This document shows, in pieces, positions 27,456 to 35,454 of a stretch of DNA of 64,000 bases. The notes under the pieces were generated by a model that was not told the DNA's origin, searched no databases, and saw only the letters and a list, made by a program, of their open reading frames with translations. Source of the stretch: Candidatus Hydrogenedentota bacterium (GTDB lineage Bacteria; Hydrogenedentota; Hydrogenedentia; Hydrogenedentales; JAEUWI01); the NCBI GenBank assembly GCA_016791475.1, contig JAEUWI010000023.1:1-64000 (forward strand), in the 5' to 3' direction. How positions within the stretch are numbered: position 1 is the first letter of the stretch; every line of letters starts with the position of its first letter. The position numbers were made by a program, and so were the translations under genes.

Positions 27456-28312
27456 TGGCTTGGAAAGAGGACACATTCTGGGAGAAACACCCTCAACCAA
27501 CGTCGCCTCCCGATTGCTGGCATTGGAAACCTGCGCCGCGACCGAGACAGGGGCTGCGACTGAAGCCACGATTTGAAATTACGAGCGAGATGCTCTCTCT
27601 CCACTTTCTCGTGCTCATAATGCTCCACCATCTTGCACCGGAACTCTTCGATCCATGGCTCTATATCGCGACGTTTCCCGCGTTTATTGTCGCATGGTGG
27701 ACTTTTTTCAACAACCTGATCCCGTCCGCCCTATCCCGCTACTACATCTTTGACGGTGTAACGAAAGCCTTCGTCTCGCGAAAACCCGTCCATCGCTTTA
27801 CCGTCCTGACACGTATCGCATCCGATCCGCAATTGATGGAACATCTTGGAGAAAGCGACTGGCGAAGGACACCGGCAGGCCTCGTTTGGTCCGCGCTATA
27901 CGGCAAGGTCAGTATTGTGTTTTGCGCAGGATTGGTTGCGCTTGGGGTACTTGGGGGGCCGGTTGAAGGTGTGAACAGTAACTGGCTCTTTAACATGGCT
28001 ATCCTCGTGGCTACCACCATTCTCCTGGTACGAAAGTACAATCACATCGCTCCGAGCCGTCCGCGCAATGAATATGAAGGCCGGGGCGAACCGCCCGACG
28101 ACAGCGACCGCGTTCCCTACGACCGAGTACGGACAGCTACCCTTCATTGGGATCGCCTTCTCCAGCGCGAATACTTGCTGCTGGAACACGACAGCGGCCA
28201 CATGCGCTACTACAATTTCACCGGCGACCCGCTGTATCTGCTGCGGCTGTGGAAGCAACGGATGCCTAGATCGCTTCTCCAGGTGGACCATCCTCCCGCC
28301 GGAACCTCATGA
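27455..28312 (+). CDS. Membrane protein of unknown function in nfeD operon
   Basis: 285-aa protein I do not recognise. A Pro/Trp-rich N terminus (MAWKEDTFWEKHPQPTSPP) precedes two pairs of membrane helices (LHFLVLIMLHHLAPELF, YIATFPAFIVAWWTFF; VSIVFCAGLVALGVLGG, LFNMAILVATTILLVR) and a soluble C terminus (TLHWDRLLQREYLLLEHDSG). The ATG at 27455 sits four bases after GGAGGAGG; a GTG at 27452 is the alternative. Its stop overlaps the following NfeD-like gene (ATGA). The sandwich between two NfeD-domain genes implies a shared membrane complex; function unknown. Confidence 0.6.
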   Translation: MAWKEDTFWEKHPQPTSPPDCWHWKPAPRPRQGLRLKPRFEITSEMLSLHFLVLIMLHHLAPELFDPWLYIATFPAFIVAWWTFFNNLIPSALSRYYIFDGVTKAFVSRKPVHRFTVLTRIASDPQLMEHLGESDWRRTPAGLVWSALYGKVSIVFCAGLVALGVLGGPVEGVNSNWLFNMAILVATTILLVRKYNHIAPSRPRNEYEGRGEPPDDSDRVPYDRVRTATLHWDRLLQREYLLLEHDSGHMRYYNFTGDPLYLLRLWKQRMPRSLLQVDHPPAGTS

Positions 28313-28635
28313 TGGAAACCATCGCTGGTGTCGCGTTCGCTGTCCTGTGGGTTCTGCTATGGCTTTGGACCCCGACCGACTTTGTGCTCTGGGGTAAGAA
28401 ACCGGAGTATCCCGAACCCTACCGGCCTCCGGGAGCGCCACCGCCGGACCTGTCATTCCTCGGCAAAGTTGGAGAGGCGCACACCCCGCTCCGCCCCGTT
28501 GGAAGCGTATTGATTGACGGAGAGCAACACACCGCCCGCACCAAGGGCGAATTCATCGACGCGGGTAGGCCGGTCGTGGTGTTGCGCTGGGCCGCTGGGG
28601 AGTTGATCGTGGAAGCCGTGCGGGAATCGGAATAG
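28309..28635 (+). CDS. Second short NfeD-like protein
   Basis: 108-aa protein with one N-terminal membrane helix (IAGVAFAVLWVLLWLW), a proline-rich linker (EPYRPPGAPPPDLSF) and an NfeD-type beta-barrel domain: LGKVGEAHTPLRPVGSVLI, DGEQHTARTKGEFIDAG, RPVVVLRWAAGELIVEAV. It parallels the C-terminal domain of the gene at 27018 (both contain the LRP-G-V-I/L-DG core), so the operon carries two diverged NfeD copies. It starts within the stop of the preceding gene (ATGA overlap). Confidence 0.75.
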   Translation: MMETIAGVAFAVLWVLLWLWTPTDFVLWGKKPEYPEPYRPPGAPPPDLSFLGKVGEAHTPLRPVGSVLIDGEQHTARTKGEFIDAGRPVVVLRWAAGELIVEAVRESE

Positions 28636-28665
28636 TCCGACTTCCCCTCAACAACTCAAGAGAAT

Positions 28666-28865
28666 GCGGCGCAAAGGGGCTTGGGCATTCCTGCCCGAGG
28701 CAAAGCCTGCGTCTATTTGGACAGGCCCTTCCGGTTTGTGCGACCGCCCAGGAAACTCAATATCGCGAACTCTGGCATACGAGGCGCGCGTCCATGATTG
28801 GAGAACGTTTCGGCGATTGAGTGTGCCTTGTCTCGGGCAGGAATGCCCAAGCCCCTTTGCTCCGC
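28666..28865. mobile_element. REPIN-like element, copy 1 (200 bp, inverted hairpin arms)
   Basis: Left arm 28666-28701 and right arm 28830-28865 are inverted copies about 36 bases long with two or three mismatches (core AAAGGGGCTTGGGCATTCC). Each arm folds into an 8-bp hairpin CTTGGGCA-TTCC-TGCCCGAG. The interior 128 bases encode nothing recognisable. A related element stands at 60142-60326. Confidence 0.75.
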
Positions 28866-28911
28866 TCTTTTTCGCGAACTTCCGTCACACGCAGGGAACC
28901 TGCCCCAATCA

Positions 28912-29718
28912 TCAATCCGCGGTTGCGTGCTTCACGATAAACTCCACAATCGGCGCGGGGTCCACGAGGCTGTGGGGATGGTGGCCGACGCCGGGCTTGT
29001 TGATGATCTCGATGGCCCCGCCGAGGGCGCGGTAGCGCTCCGCCAGGACGTCGGTGTTCTCCGCGACGGGAACAACATCGTCGGCATCGCCCACGACGTG
29101 GAGCAGCGGAATCCCCGCTTTGGCCAGGGGGGCGAGACGGTCGATGGGGTTGCGCTTGAAATCCTTCGCGGTGGATTCGTCGAGGCCCCAGGCGGCGAGG
29201 CAGACTTTCCAGTCCTCGGGGCTGCCCAGGCCCTTGCCGAGGCCGCCGGGCCAGCTCCGGATGTCGCACACGGGCGCGTCGCCGTATATGCAGGAAACCT
29301 GGTCGGGATGCTCAGAGGCCCAGTTGTAGGCGATGAGGCCGCCCCGGCTCAGCCCTTCCAATGCGGGCCGCTTGCCGAATCCGTGTTGCTCGGTGAGGAA
29401 AGCGTAGAGGCTGTCGAATATTTTCACGGCAGTGTCGTTGCCGTGAAACTCAAAAACGTCGATGTAGGCCACATGGAAGCCTTTGCCCAGCAACGCCACG
29501 TCCGCCTGAGGCTCGTGTCCCCAGAAGAGGGCCCGCCATACCCAGGGCTTGCCCGGTGCCGATTCCTTTGGACAGGCCACCTTGCATGCGCGCCCCTCGA
29601 TCTCAAAGTCGAACTGCTGGTAGCCGTGGAAGTCGGATGCTGTGCCGCCGAAGGCGCAGGGTTCGGCGAAGGATGGAACGGTGACGGGCAAGAGCAATAA
29701 GGTGAGGACGAAACGCAC
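28912..29718 (-). CDS. Secreted alpha/beta hydrolase
   Basis: 268-aa predicted exported hydrolase. The GTG at 29718 is chosen because AAAGGA lies upstream and it opens a signal peptide (RFVLTLLLLPVTVPSFAEP); an ATG at 29751 has no ribosome site. The nucleophile elbow is LEGLSRGGLIAYNWA (Ser near 117), the acid is probably Asp in VVGDADDVVPVAENTD and the base is His in PGVGHHPHSLVDP. The fold resembles prolyl-oligopeptidase/esterase enzymes acting on plant-wall esters. It is divergent from the two large esterase paralogues and may belong to the same carbohydrate-ester degradation set. The substrate is not known. Confidence 0.75.
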   Translation of the reverse strand: MRFVLTLLLLPVTVPSFAEPCAFGGTASDFHGYQQFDFEIEGRACKVACPKESAPGKPWVWRALFWGHEPQADVALLGKGFHVAYIDVFEFHGNDTAVKIFDSLYAFLTEQHGFGKRPALEGLSRGGLIAYNWASEHPDQVSCIYGDAPVCDIRSWPGGLGKGLGSPEDWKVCLAAWGLDESTAKDFKRNPIDRLAPLAKAGIPLLHVVGDADDVVPVAENTDVLAERYRALGGAIEIINKPGVGHHPHSLVDPAPIVEFIVKHATAD

Positions 29719-29858
29719 GACGGGATCCTTTCGGTAGAGGTGACGCCGCATAGTACACAACAACACCGGCTGCGGAAAACAGAATTCGACAGCGTCCCCC
29801 CGAGCGTGCGAAACTTTGCCCTTGCGTGATGTAAAAGCCAACTTGAAAGAAATCCACC

Positions 29859-31922
29859 ATGAGCATAACAGGCACCCTGCTTCTCCTCTCCGCCGCCCTC
29901 CTGGGCGCGGAAGCCCCCGACTTTGAAGCCGAGATCACCAAGGCCCTCGGCGGCACGCCCCCCCAGCAGATGATGTCGGTTTTCCTCGACAAGACCTGCA
30001 ACGCACACCTGACGGCACGGAAGGAACGCTACGAAGCCCTGAAGACGCCGGACGAAATCCGCGCATGGCAGGAGGCTAACCGTGACTATTTCATCCAGGC
30101 CCTGGGCGGCTTTCCCGAGCGCACGCCGTTGAATGCGCAGGTCGTGAGCAGCGGCACGGGCGAGGGCTTCCGCTATGAGAACCTGATCTACGAGAGCCGT
30201 CCCCAGTTCTACGTCACCGGGACCCTCTTCCTGCCCACGACACCCGGGCCCCACCCTGCCGTGCTCTTCCCCTGCGGCCACGACGATCCACCCCGGGGCA
30301 TGGACACCTACCAGCGCGCGTGCATCCTCCTCGCGCGCTACGGCATCGCCGCGCTGATGTATGACCCCATCGGCCAGGGCGAGCGCGTGACCTACCTGAA
30401 AGACGACAACACCCCCGCCGTCTACTCCACGGTGGAGCACACCCTCTTCGCCGCCAGCGCGATGCTCGTGGGCACGAGCTTCGCCCAATACCGCATCTGG
30501 GACGGTATGCGCGGCATCGACTATCTCCAGAGCAGACCGGACATCCTCCCGGACAAAATCGGCGTCACGGGCCACTCGGGCGGTGGGACGCTCACAAGCT
30601 ACCTCATGGCGCTGGATCCGCGCGTAACCGCGGCGGCCCCCTGCTGCTTCATTACATCGTACGAGAAGCTCATATCCGAAATGGGCCCGCAGGACGGCGA
30701 ACAGAACACCTTTGGCCAGTTGAAGCAGGGCATCAACCACGCGGATTACATCCACATGCGCGCGCCGAAGCCCACGCTACTGCTGACCGCGACCCACGAC
30801 GCCTTCAGCATCGAAGGAAGCTGGGATACCTTCCGCGAGGCGAAGCGAATCTACGCGCGGCTGGGCCTTTCCGAGCGCGTCAGCCTGGTGGAGGCGGACA
30901 ACGACCACGCCTACAGCAATCCCCTGCGCGTGGGCATGGTGCAGTGGATGCGGCGCTGGCTGCTGGATGTGGACGGTCCCGTAGTTGAAGTGGAAACGCC
31001 CCTGCTGTCGCTGGAGCAAATCCGCTGCTCGCCCGAGGGCCAGGTGGTGAAGATCCCCGGCGCGCGCACGGTCACCGATTTTAATGTGGAGCGCAATAAC
31101 GGACTCGCCGAAGGGCGCGCGAAATTCTGGAAGGACAGCACGCGCGAAGCGGCGCTGGCGAAGGTGCGGGCACTGACGGCGACGCGCCCGGTGGCGGACT
31201 TGCCGGATCCGACGGGCACTTCGCTGGGTGAAGTCGAAGTCGAGGGTCGGAAAGTAAGCTATGAATTGTTTCATCCGGAAGAAGGCATCGCAATTCCCGC
31301 GATTCTCTATTCCGAGCGCAACGGCTCCGCCATTGAGGCCGCCCATATTATCGTCGCGGGCGATGGTCTGGCCGAGGCCCAGTCAATCTTCGCGACGCAC
31401 CCCGAGCGCGACAATCCTTCCCACCTGTTTGTTCTGCTGGAGTTACGCGGAACGGGCATGACCCAATCGCAGAAGTACAACAGCGGAACCTGGCCCCTCG
31501 CGGGCTCCGATTTTCAGGATTTCTTCCGCGCCTATCTCAACGCCGATTCTTTCGTGGGCATGCGCGTGGAAGATATCCTCCAGATGGCCCGATTGTTCAA
31601 GCAGGAATTTCAGATCAAGCTGTTTGGCAAGGAGAGCAGCGTCCGAATTCTCGGCCCCGAGGGCAAACTGCACCTCTACGCCACGGGCGAAGCCACGGTG
31701 CCCGCGCTGCATGCGGCCGCCCTGGCGCCGGAATTCATCGATCACACGACGCTCAAGAGCGGCATCCCCAGTTGGAGCGCCGTGGTTGCCGAGCCTCAAG
31801 CAAAAGACCAGCTCATCAATGGCGTACACAATGCGCTGGCGTATTACGACTTGCCGGATCTGGTGCGTTCGCTGCCTGAGGGAAAGGTAGAAATTGTGGA
31901 TGCGGCGGTGCCGGTCTTTTAG
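29859..31922 (+). CDS. Secreted acetyl-xylan-esterase-like alpha/beta hydrolase (paralogue A)
   Basis: 687-aa exported hydrolase. Residues 1-19 are a signal peptide (MSITGTLLLLSAALLGAEA). The N-terminal half is an alpha/beta hydrolase: VLFPCGHDDPPRG, YDPIGQGERVTYL, nucleophile Ser in GVTGHSGGGTLTSYL (about 241), acid Asp in LLLTATHDAFSIEG and base His in VEADNDHAYSNPL. A large second half (from about 400), with FVGMRVEDILQMARL and GEATVPALHAAALAPEF, looks like a second, catalytically uncertain hydrolase-like domain. The next gene is a tandem paralogue sharing ERYEALKTP, GGFPERTPLNAQVV and the GPQDGEQN block. It likely deacetylates or de-esterifies polysaccharides; the exact ester is unknown. 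Confidence 0.75.
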   Translation: MSITGTLLLLSAALLGAEAPDFEAEITKALGGTPPQQMMSVFLDKTCNAHLTARKERYEALKTPDEIRAWQEANRDYFIQALGGFPERTPLNAQVVSSGTGEGFRYENLIYESRPQFYVTGTLFLPTTPGPHPAVLFPCGHDDPPRGMDTYQRACILLARYGIAALMYDPIGQGERVTYLKDDNTPAVYSTVEHTLFAASAMLVGTSFAQYRIWDGMRGIDYLQSRPDILPDKIGVTGHSGGGTLTSYLMALDPRVTAAAPCCFITSYEKLISEMGPQDGEQNTFGQLKQGINHADYIHMRAPKPTLLLTATHDAFSIEGSWDTFREAKRIYARLGLSERVSLVEADNDHAYSNPLRVGMVQWMRRWLLDVDGPVVEVETPLLSLEQIRCSPEGQVVKIPGARTVTDFNVERNNGLAEGRAKFWKDSTREAALAKVRALTATRPVADLPDPTGTSLGEVEVEGRKVSYELFHPEEGIAIPAILYSERNGSAIEAAHIIVAGDGLAEAQSIFATHPERDNPSHLFVLLELRGTGMTQSQKYNSGTWPLAGSDFQDFFRAYLNADSFVGMRVEDILQMARLFKQEFQIKLFGKESSVRILGPEGKLHLYATGEATVPALHAAALAPEFIDHTTLKSGIPSWSAVVAEPQAKDQLINGVHNALAYYDLPDLVRSLPEGKVEIVDAAVPVF

Positions 31923-32297
31923 GGACCGACACGGACCCACGAATTTGATTCGCGACGAGTTCGACAAATCACGCAGGGCTACCTCTCCAGGCGCCATGAC
32001 TGCCAAGTCCGTGGCTGTTCCATCGTGGTCCGGGCGAACTCGGGACTATCACAACGCCCGTATTCAGGGGCCGTGTCGCGGACTGGGTACGTGTTGGCAT
32101 CTTGCGTTCACTTCCCCTACAACGGGACAGCCACGGACGTTGTGGCGACCGCCCCTCGGAAAAGTGGCGAGGCCCATTCCAGGAGACTTTCGTGTTCGTC
32201 ATCTCGGGTCCGCGTCAGTCCCTATGCACCTCGACAGCGCCCCTTCGTTCGTGGCAAACTGGGGGCTTGCAGGCTTCATTTTTCGGAGGATTCACGT
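31923..32297. other. Intergenic region with inverted-repeat pair
   Basis: 375 bases between the esterase paralogues. It holds no gene I can support; frames open here are upstream extensions of the second esterase without a start signal. It contains the inverted repeat at 32007-32138 described separately and related GGGACNG-CACG-type words at 31922. Confidence 0.5.
32007..32138. repeat. Inverted-repeat pair, 22-base arms
   Basis: Arms at 32007-32028 (GTCCGTGGCTGTTCCATCGT...) and 32117-32138 pair at 18 of 22 positions, with all four differences being transitions, as expected from decay of an originally perfect inverted repeat. Span 132 bp, no coding content. Confidence 0.65.
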
Positions 32298-34295
32298 ATG
32301 CGCATCATGATGCTCTTTTTGCTCGCCGTTACTGCCGCTGCAACCGCACCCGCCGATCCCTTCGCCGATGCCCTTGAAAAGGCCCTCGGGGTAAAGCCCG
32401 ATACCATGATGTCTGCCGCGCTCGATAAGGTCTCCTTCGAGAATCTCGCGAAGCGTGCGGAGCGCTACGAGGCCCTCAAGACCCCCGAAGACATCCAAGC
32501 CTGGCAACGCACTCAGTACGACTACTTCGTCAGCGCCCTTGGCGGCTTTCCCGAGCGCACCCCGCTGAATGCGCAAGTCGTGGGTGGCGGCGAGGGGGAA
32601 GGTTTCGCCTATGAAAAAGTGATCTTCGAGAGCCGTCCCCAGTTTTACGTCACGGGTGTTTTCTACCGTCCCCTCACGCCCGGCCCATGGCCCGCAGTGC
32701 TGATGCCCTGCGGCCACGATCAGAATGGCAAGGCCGCGCCGGACTATCAGCGCGGCTGCATACTGCTGGCGCGCCTCGGCATCGCGGCTTTTTGCTACGA
32801 CCCCATCGGACAGGGCGAGCGGGTGTTTTATATGACTGAGGCGGGTGAGCCCACCATGGGCGCCACGGCGGAGCACACGCTCTTTGACGTGGGCGCGATT
32901 CTGACAGGAACGAGCATCGCCCAATACCGCATCTGGGATGGCATGCGCGCGATTGACTATCTTCAAAGCCGGCCCGATGTGAAGGGCGACAAGATCGGCG
33001 TCACGGGCTGCTCGGGCGGTGGCACCCTCTCCAGTTATCTCATGGCGCTCGACCCGCGCATCACCGCCGCTGCGCCGAGCTGCTATATCACTTCCTGGAA
33101 GCGCCTGCTGGAAACCATCGGACCGCAGGACGGCGAGCAGAACATCTTCGGCCAGTTGCGGCAGGGCCTGGAGCACGCCGACTTTATCCACCTCCGCGCG
33201 CCGAAGCCCACGTTGATCATGTCGGCCACAAAAGACTTTTTCGATATACAGGGAAGCTGGGACACCTACCGCGAAGCGAAGCGCACCTACACGCGCCTGG
33301 GCGCGCCCGAGCGTGTGGCACTGCTGGAGGCCGACGAGGGCCACGGCTATCTAGAGCCCCATCGCGAGGGCATGGCCCACTGGATGCAGCGCTGGCTGCT
33401 GGATGTGGATCGGCCCGTGGACGAAGTGGCCGTGGGCGTGCTGACGGACAAGGAGTTGCAAGCATCGCCGAAGGGCCAGGTGCTGTGGATAGCTGGTGCG
33501 CGTACGGTCATCGATTTGAATCGTGAACGCGCCGAAGGGCTGAAAGCGGGCCGCGCGGCCTTCTGGCAAAGCACACCGGCACCCGATGCGCTGAACAAAG
33601 TGCGGGAGCTCACCGGCATTCGACCCGAAGGCACGCTGCCCGCAACCACGGCGCAGGTAATTGCCGAAGGCGAAACGGACACGCACCGCACGCAGGATTT
33701 GCTGCTGACCATCGAGCCCGGCGTGCTCCTCCCCGCGCGCGCGTGGTTGCCCAAATCTGGCCCTGCTGTGAAGGCCCACCTCTCCGCACCCGGTAAAGAT
33801 TTGGATAACACAATACCGGCCGTCGATGAAGGTCTACCGCCCAACGACGCGTTCCTCGTTATTTACTTGCGCGGCATCGGTCCCACGGAATCGCACCAGT
33901 GGGGCGGCACCTGGCTCAACGTGGGGAATGATTTCAGCACCTATATGCGTGCGTATCTGAATGGTCTGTCTTTCGTGGGTATGCGCGCGGAAGATATCGC
34001 GCAAACCACTGCCTGGTGGGCGCAGACCGCCGGAGCACCGGTCGCGCTGCTGGCCACCGGCGAAGCCACGGTGCCCGCGCTCCACGCCGCCGCGCTGAAG
34101 CCGGATTTGTTTGCCCACGTAACGCTCGACGGCGGCATCCCCACATGGCAGGCCGTGGTGGAAGTGGCCAATCCAAAGGACCAATTGATCAACACGGTGC
34201 ACAATGCGCTGTCGTTTTATGACCTGGATGATTTGCACGCTCTGTTGCCTGCGGAGAAGCTTACAGTGACGAATGCGGCGGTGCCGGTGTTCTGA
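32298..34295 (+). CDS. Secreted acetyl-xylan-esterase-like alpha/beta hydrolase (paralogue B)
   Basis: 665-aa paralogue of the preceding gene. The ATG at 32298 has CGGAGGA upstream and opens a signal peptide (MRIMMLFLLAVTAAATAPA). The catalytic set matches: nucleophile Ser in GVTGCSGGGTLSSYL (near 238), acid Asp in IMSATKDFFDIQG and base His in LEADEGHGYLEPH. The C-terminal domain with FVGMRAEDIAQTTAWW and GEATVPALHAAALKPDLF is also shared. The Cys before the nucleophile replaces His of paralogue A, and the interior differs widely, so the pair may have split substrates. The duplicate probably arose by tandem duplication, with a repeat element now between the copies. Confidence 0.75.
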   Translation: MRIMMLFLLAVTAAATAPADPFADALEKALGVKPDTMMSAALDKVSFENLAKRAERYEALKTPEDIQAWQRTQYDYFVSALGGFPERTPLNAQVVGGGEGEGFAYEKVIFESRPQFYVTGVFYRPLTPGPWPAVLMPCGHDQNGKAAPDYQRGCILLARLGIAAFCYDPIGQGERVFYMTEAGEPTMGATAEHTLFDVGAILTGTSIAQYRIWDGMRAIDYLQSRPDVKGDKIGVTGCSGGGTLSSYLMALDPRITAAAPSCYITSWKRLLETIGPQDGEQNIFGQLRQGLEHADFIHLRAPKPTLIMSATKDFFDIQGSWDTYREAKRTYTRLGAPERVALLEADEGHGYLEPHREGMAHWMQRWLLDVDRPVDEVAVGVLTDKELQASPKGQVLWIAGARTVIDLNRERAEGLKAGRAAFWQSTPAPDALNKVRELTGIRPEGTLPATTAQVIAEGETDTHRTQDLLLTIEPGVLLPARAWLPKSGPAVKAHLSAPGKDLDNTIPAVDEGLPPNDAFLVIYLRGIGPTESHQWGGTWLNVGNDFSTYMRAYLNGLSFVGMRAEDIAQTTAWWAQTAGAPVALLATGEATVPALHAAALKPDLFAHVTLDGGIPTWQAVVEVANPKDQLINTVHNALSFYDLDDLHALLPAEKLTVTNAAVPVF

Positions 34296-34328
34296 GTAGT
34301 ATTCAAGAGGAAGGTTCAGCCGCGAAAG

Positions 34329-35412
34329 AACGCAAAGAGCACAAAGTAGAATTGTTTAGGTCTGTTTGACTTCCTTTGTGCCTTCGCGTCTCTGCGTGAC
34401 CCAATTTTAGTAGCTCACGCAAAGACGCTAAGGCGCAAAGGGGAATTAAATTCTGTTTGAACCGACCAAATCAGACGTCGGAGGGTTGGATCGTATTGGT
34501 GCCATGAGTCAATAGGGGTGTTCACCATGTCTAGAATGTTTTGTACGTTGGCCCTCGCCGTCGCGTTCACGCTGCATTCAACTGCACAGCTTGCGCCGCC
34601 GCCGGATCAAGAGTTTGTGTATTTGGGAGAGCAGGGCGAACTAATTGTCCCGTTGCCAAACACCGCACGTCCGCTTGGGAGTGCATTGGCTGTTGTAAGA
34701 AATGACGATGGCGTTGTACTTTCAGACTGGGAAAGTAGCGCACACATAGCCGGTATCAAGAACAGCGGTGAAGTTACTCTTTCGAAAACCGTTCCCCATG
34801 GCGTAACGAATATGACGCAGTTTCCCACAACCGTGACTCTCGCAAATGCCAAGGTCGCCACGTCGGTTTTTGCTCCGGGGACCGTAATCGCACGTGAATT
34901 GAGCGAAGGAAAAAAGGACGCGCCTGCTAATTGTGTCGGATGGGCAGTGCAAATTGCGGGAAGAAGTGTCTTCATGCCACGACAGGACTCGCAAAAGCCC
35001 TCTGATTTCTTGTGGATTGTGGCTCCCGGCACCGGCGAATTTAGCTTAGTACATAGTGGAGCACGACATACCGGAATACTTGTCAGTGTGGGCAAAGATC
35101 GTGTGATTACATTTGGTGAGGCAGCAGTGAAGTTTGTTAACGAGGACGACAAGCCCAGATATTGGCAGTACATATTTGAAGAAGGTGGTATAAAAGTACC
35201 ACTGTCGGTTGGCGCAGCTGTGGGTATTAGCGGTGAAGAGTCGCACGAGCAGATCATTTATTATCGGGACGGTAAGATTTGGGCCTTCAAACGGGGGCTG
35301 GACCGATAGTGAAGATGCTCACCTGGTCCGATTTGTTCAAACTCGCATCGTGTAACGCCGATATGTGAGGTTTTGTCGATTAAGAAAAGAACACCTTTGT
35401 GCTCTTTGCGTT
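34329..35412. mobile_element. Inverted-repeat-flanked gene cassette (orphan gene)
   Basis: An 18-base perfect inverted repeat, AACGCAAAGAGCACAAAG at 34329-34346 and its complement at 35395-35412, brackets 1.08 kb holding one orphan gene. Just inside the left end a long imperfect hairpin with 27-base arms (34373-34399 and 34415-34441, 24 of 27 paired) is built from the same CGCAAAGACGC-type words. The interior is visibly poorer in GC than the flanking esterase and glycosidase genes. No transposase is present. Confidence 0.65.
34527..35309 (+). CDS. Orphan exported protein inside the inverted-repeat cassette
   Basis: 260-aa protein with no family I recognise. The ATG at 34527 has AGGGG upstream; a GTG at 34518 is less likely. 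Residues 1-21 form a signal peptide (MSRMFCTLALAVAFTLHSTA), so it should be exported. The remainder is beta-rich without obvious catalytic motifs (FVYLGEQGELIVPLPNTARP; VGWAVQIAGRSVFMPRQDSQ). It stands between two inverted repeats and its codons use more A and T than the genes on both sides, as expected for a recently acquired cargo gene. Function unknown. Confidence 0.6.
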   Translation: MSRMFCTLALAVAFTLHSTAQLAPPPDQEFVYLGEQGELIVPLPNTARPLGSALAVVRNDDGVVLSDWESSAHIAGIKNSGEVTLSKTVPHGVTNMTQFPTTVTLANAKVATSVFAPGTVIARELSEGKKDAPANCVGWAVQIAGRSVFMPRQDSQKPSDFLWIVAPGTGEFSLVHSGARHTGILVSVGKDRVITFGEAAVKFVNEDDKPRYWQYIFEEGGIKVPLSVGAAVGISGEESHEQIIYYRDGKIWAFKRGLDR

Positions 35413-35454
35413 TTTTGTGGTTGCAATTTTACTAACCATCAAAAGGAGTCGGGA

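Noticed and set aside
28664-29035. Protein-coding gene inside the REPIN-like element
   Set aside because: The frame crosses both inverted arms, has no ribosome site and shows no domain.
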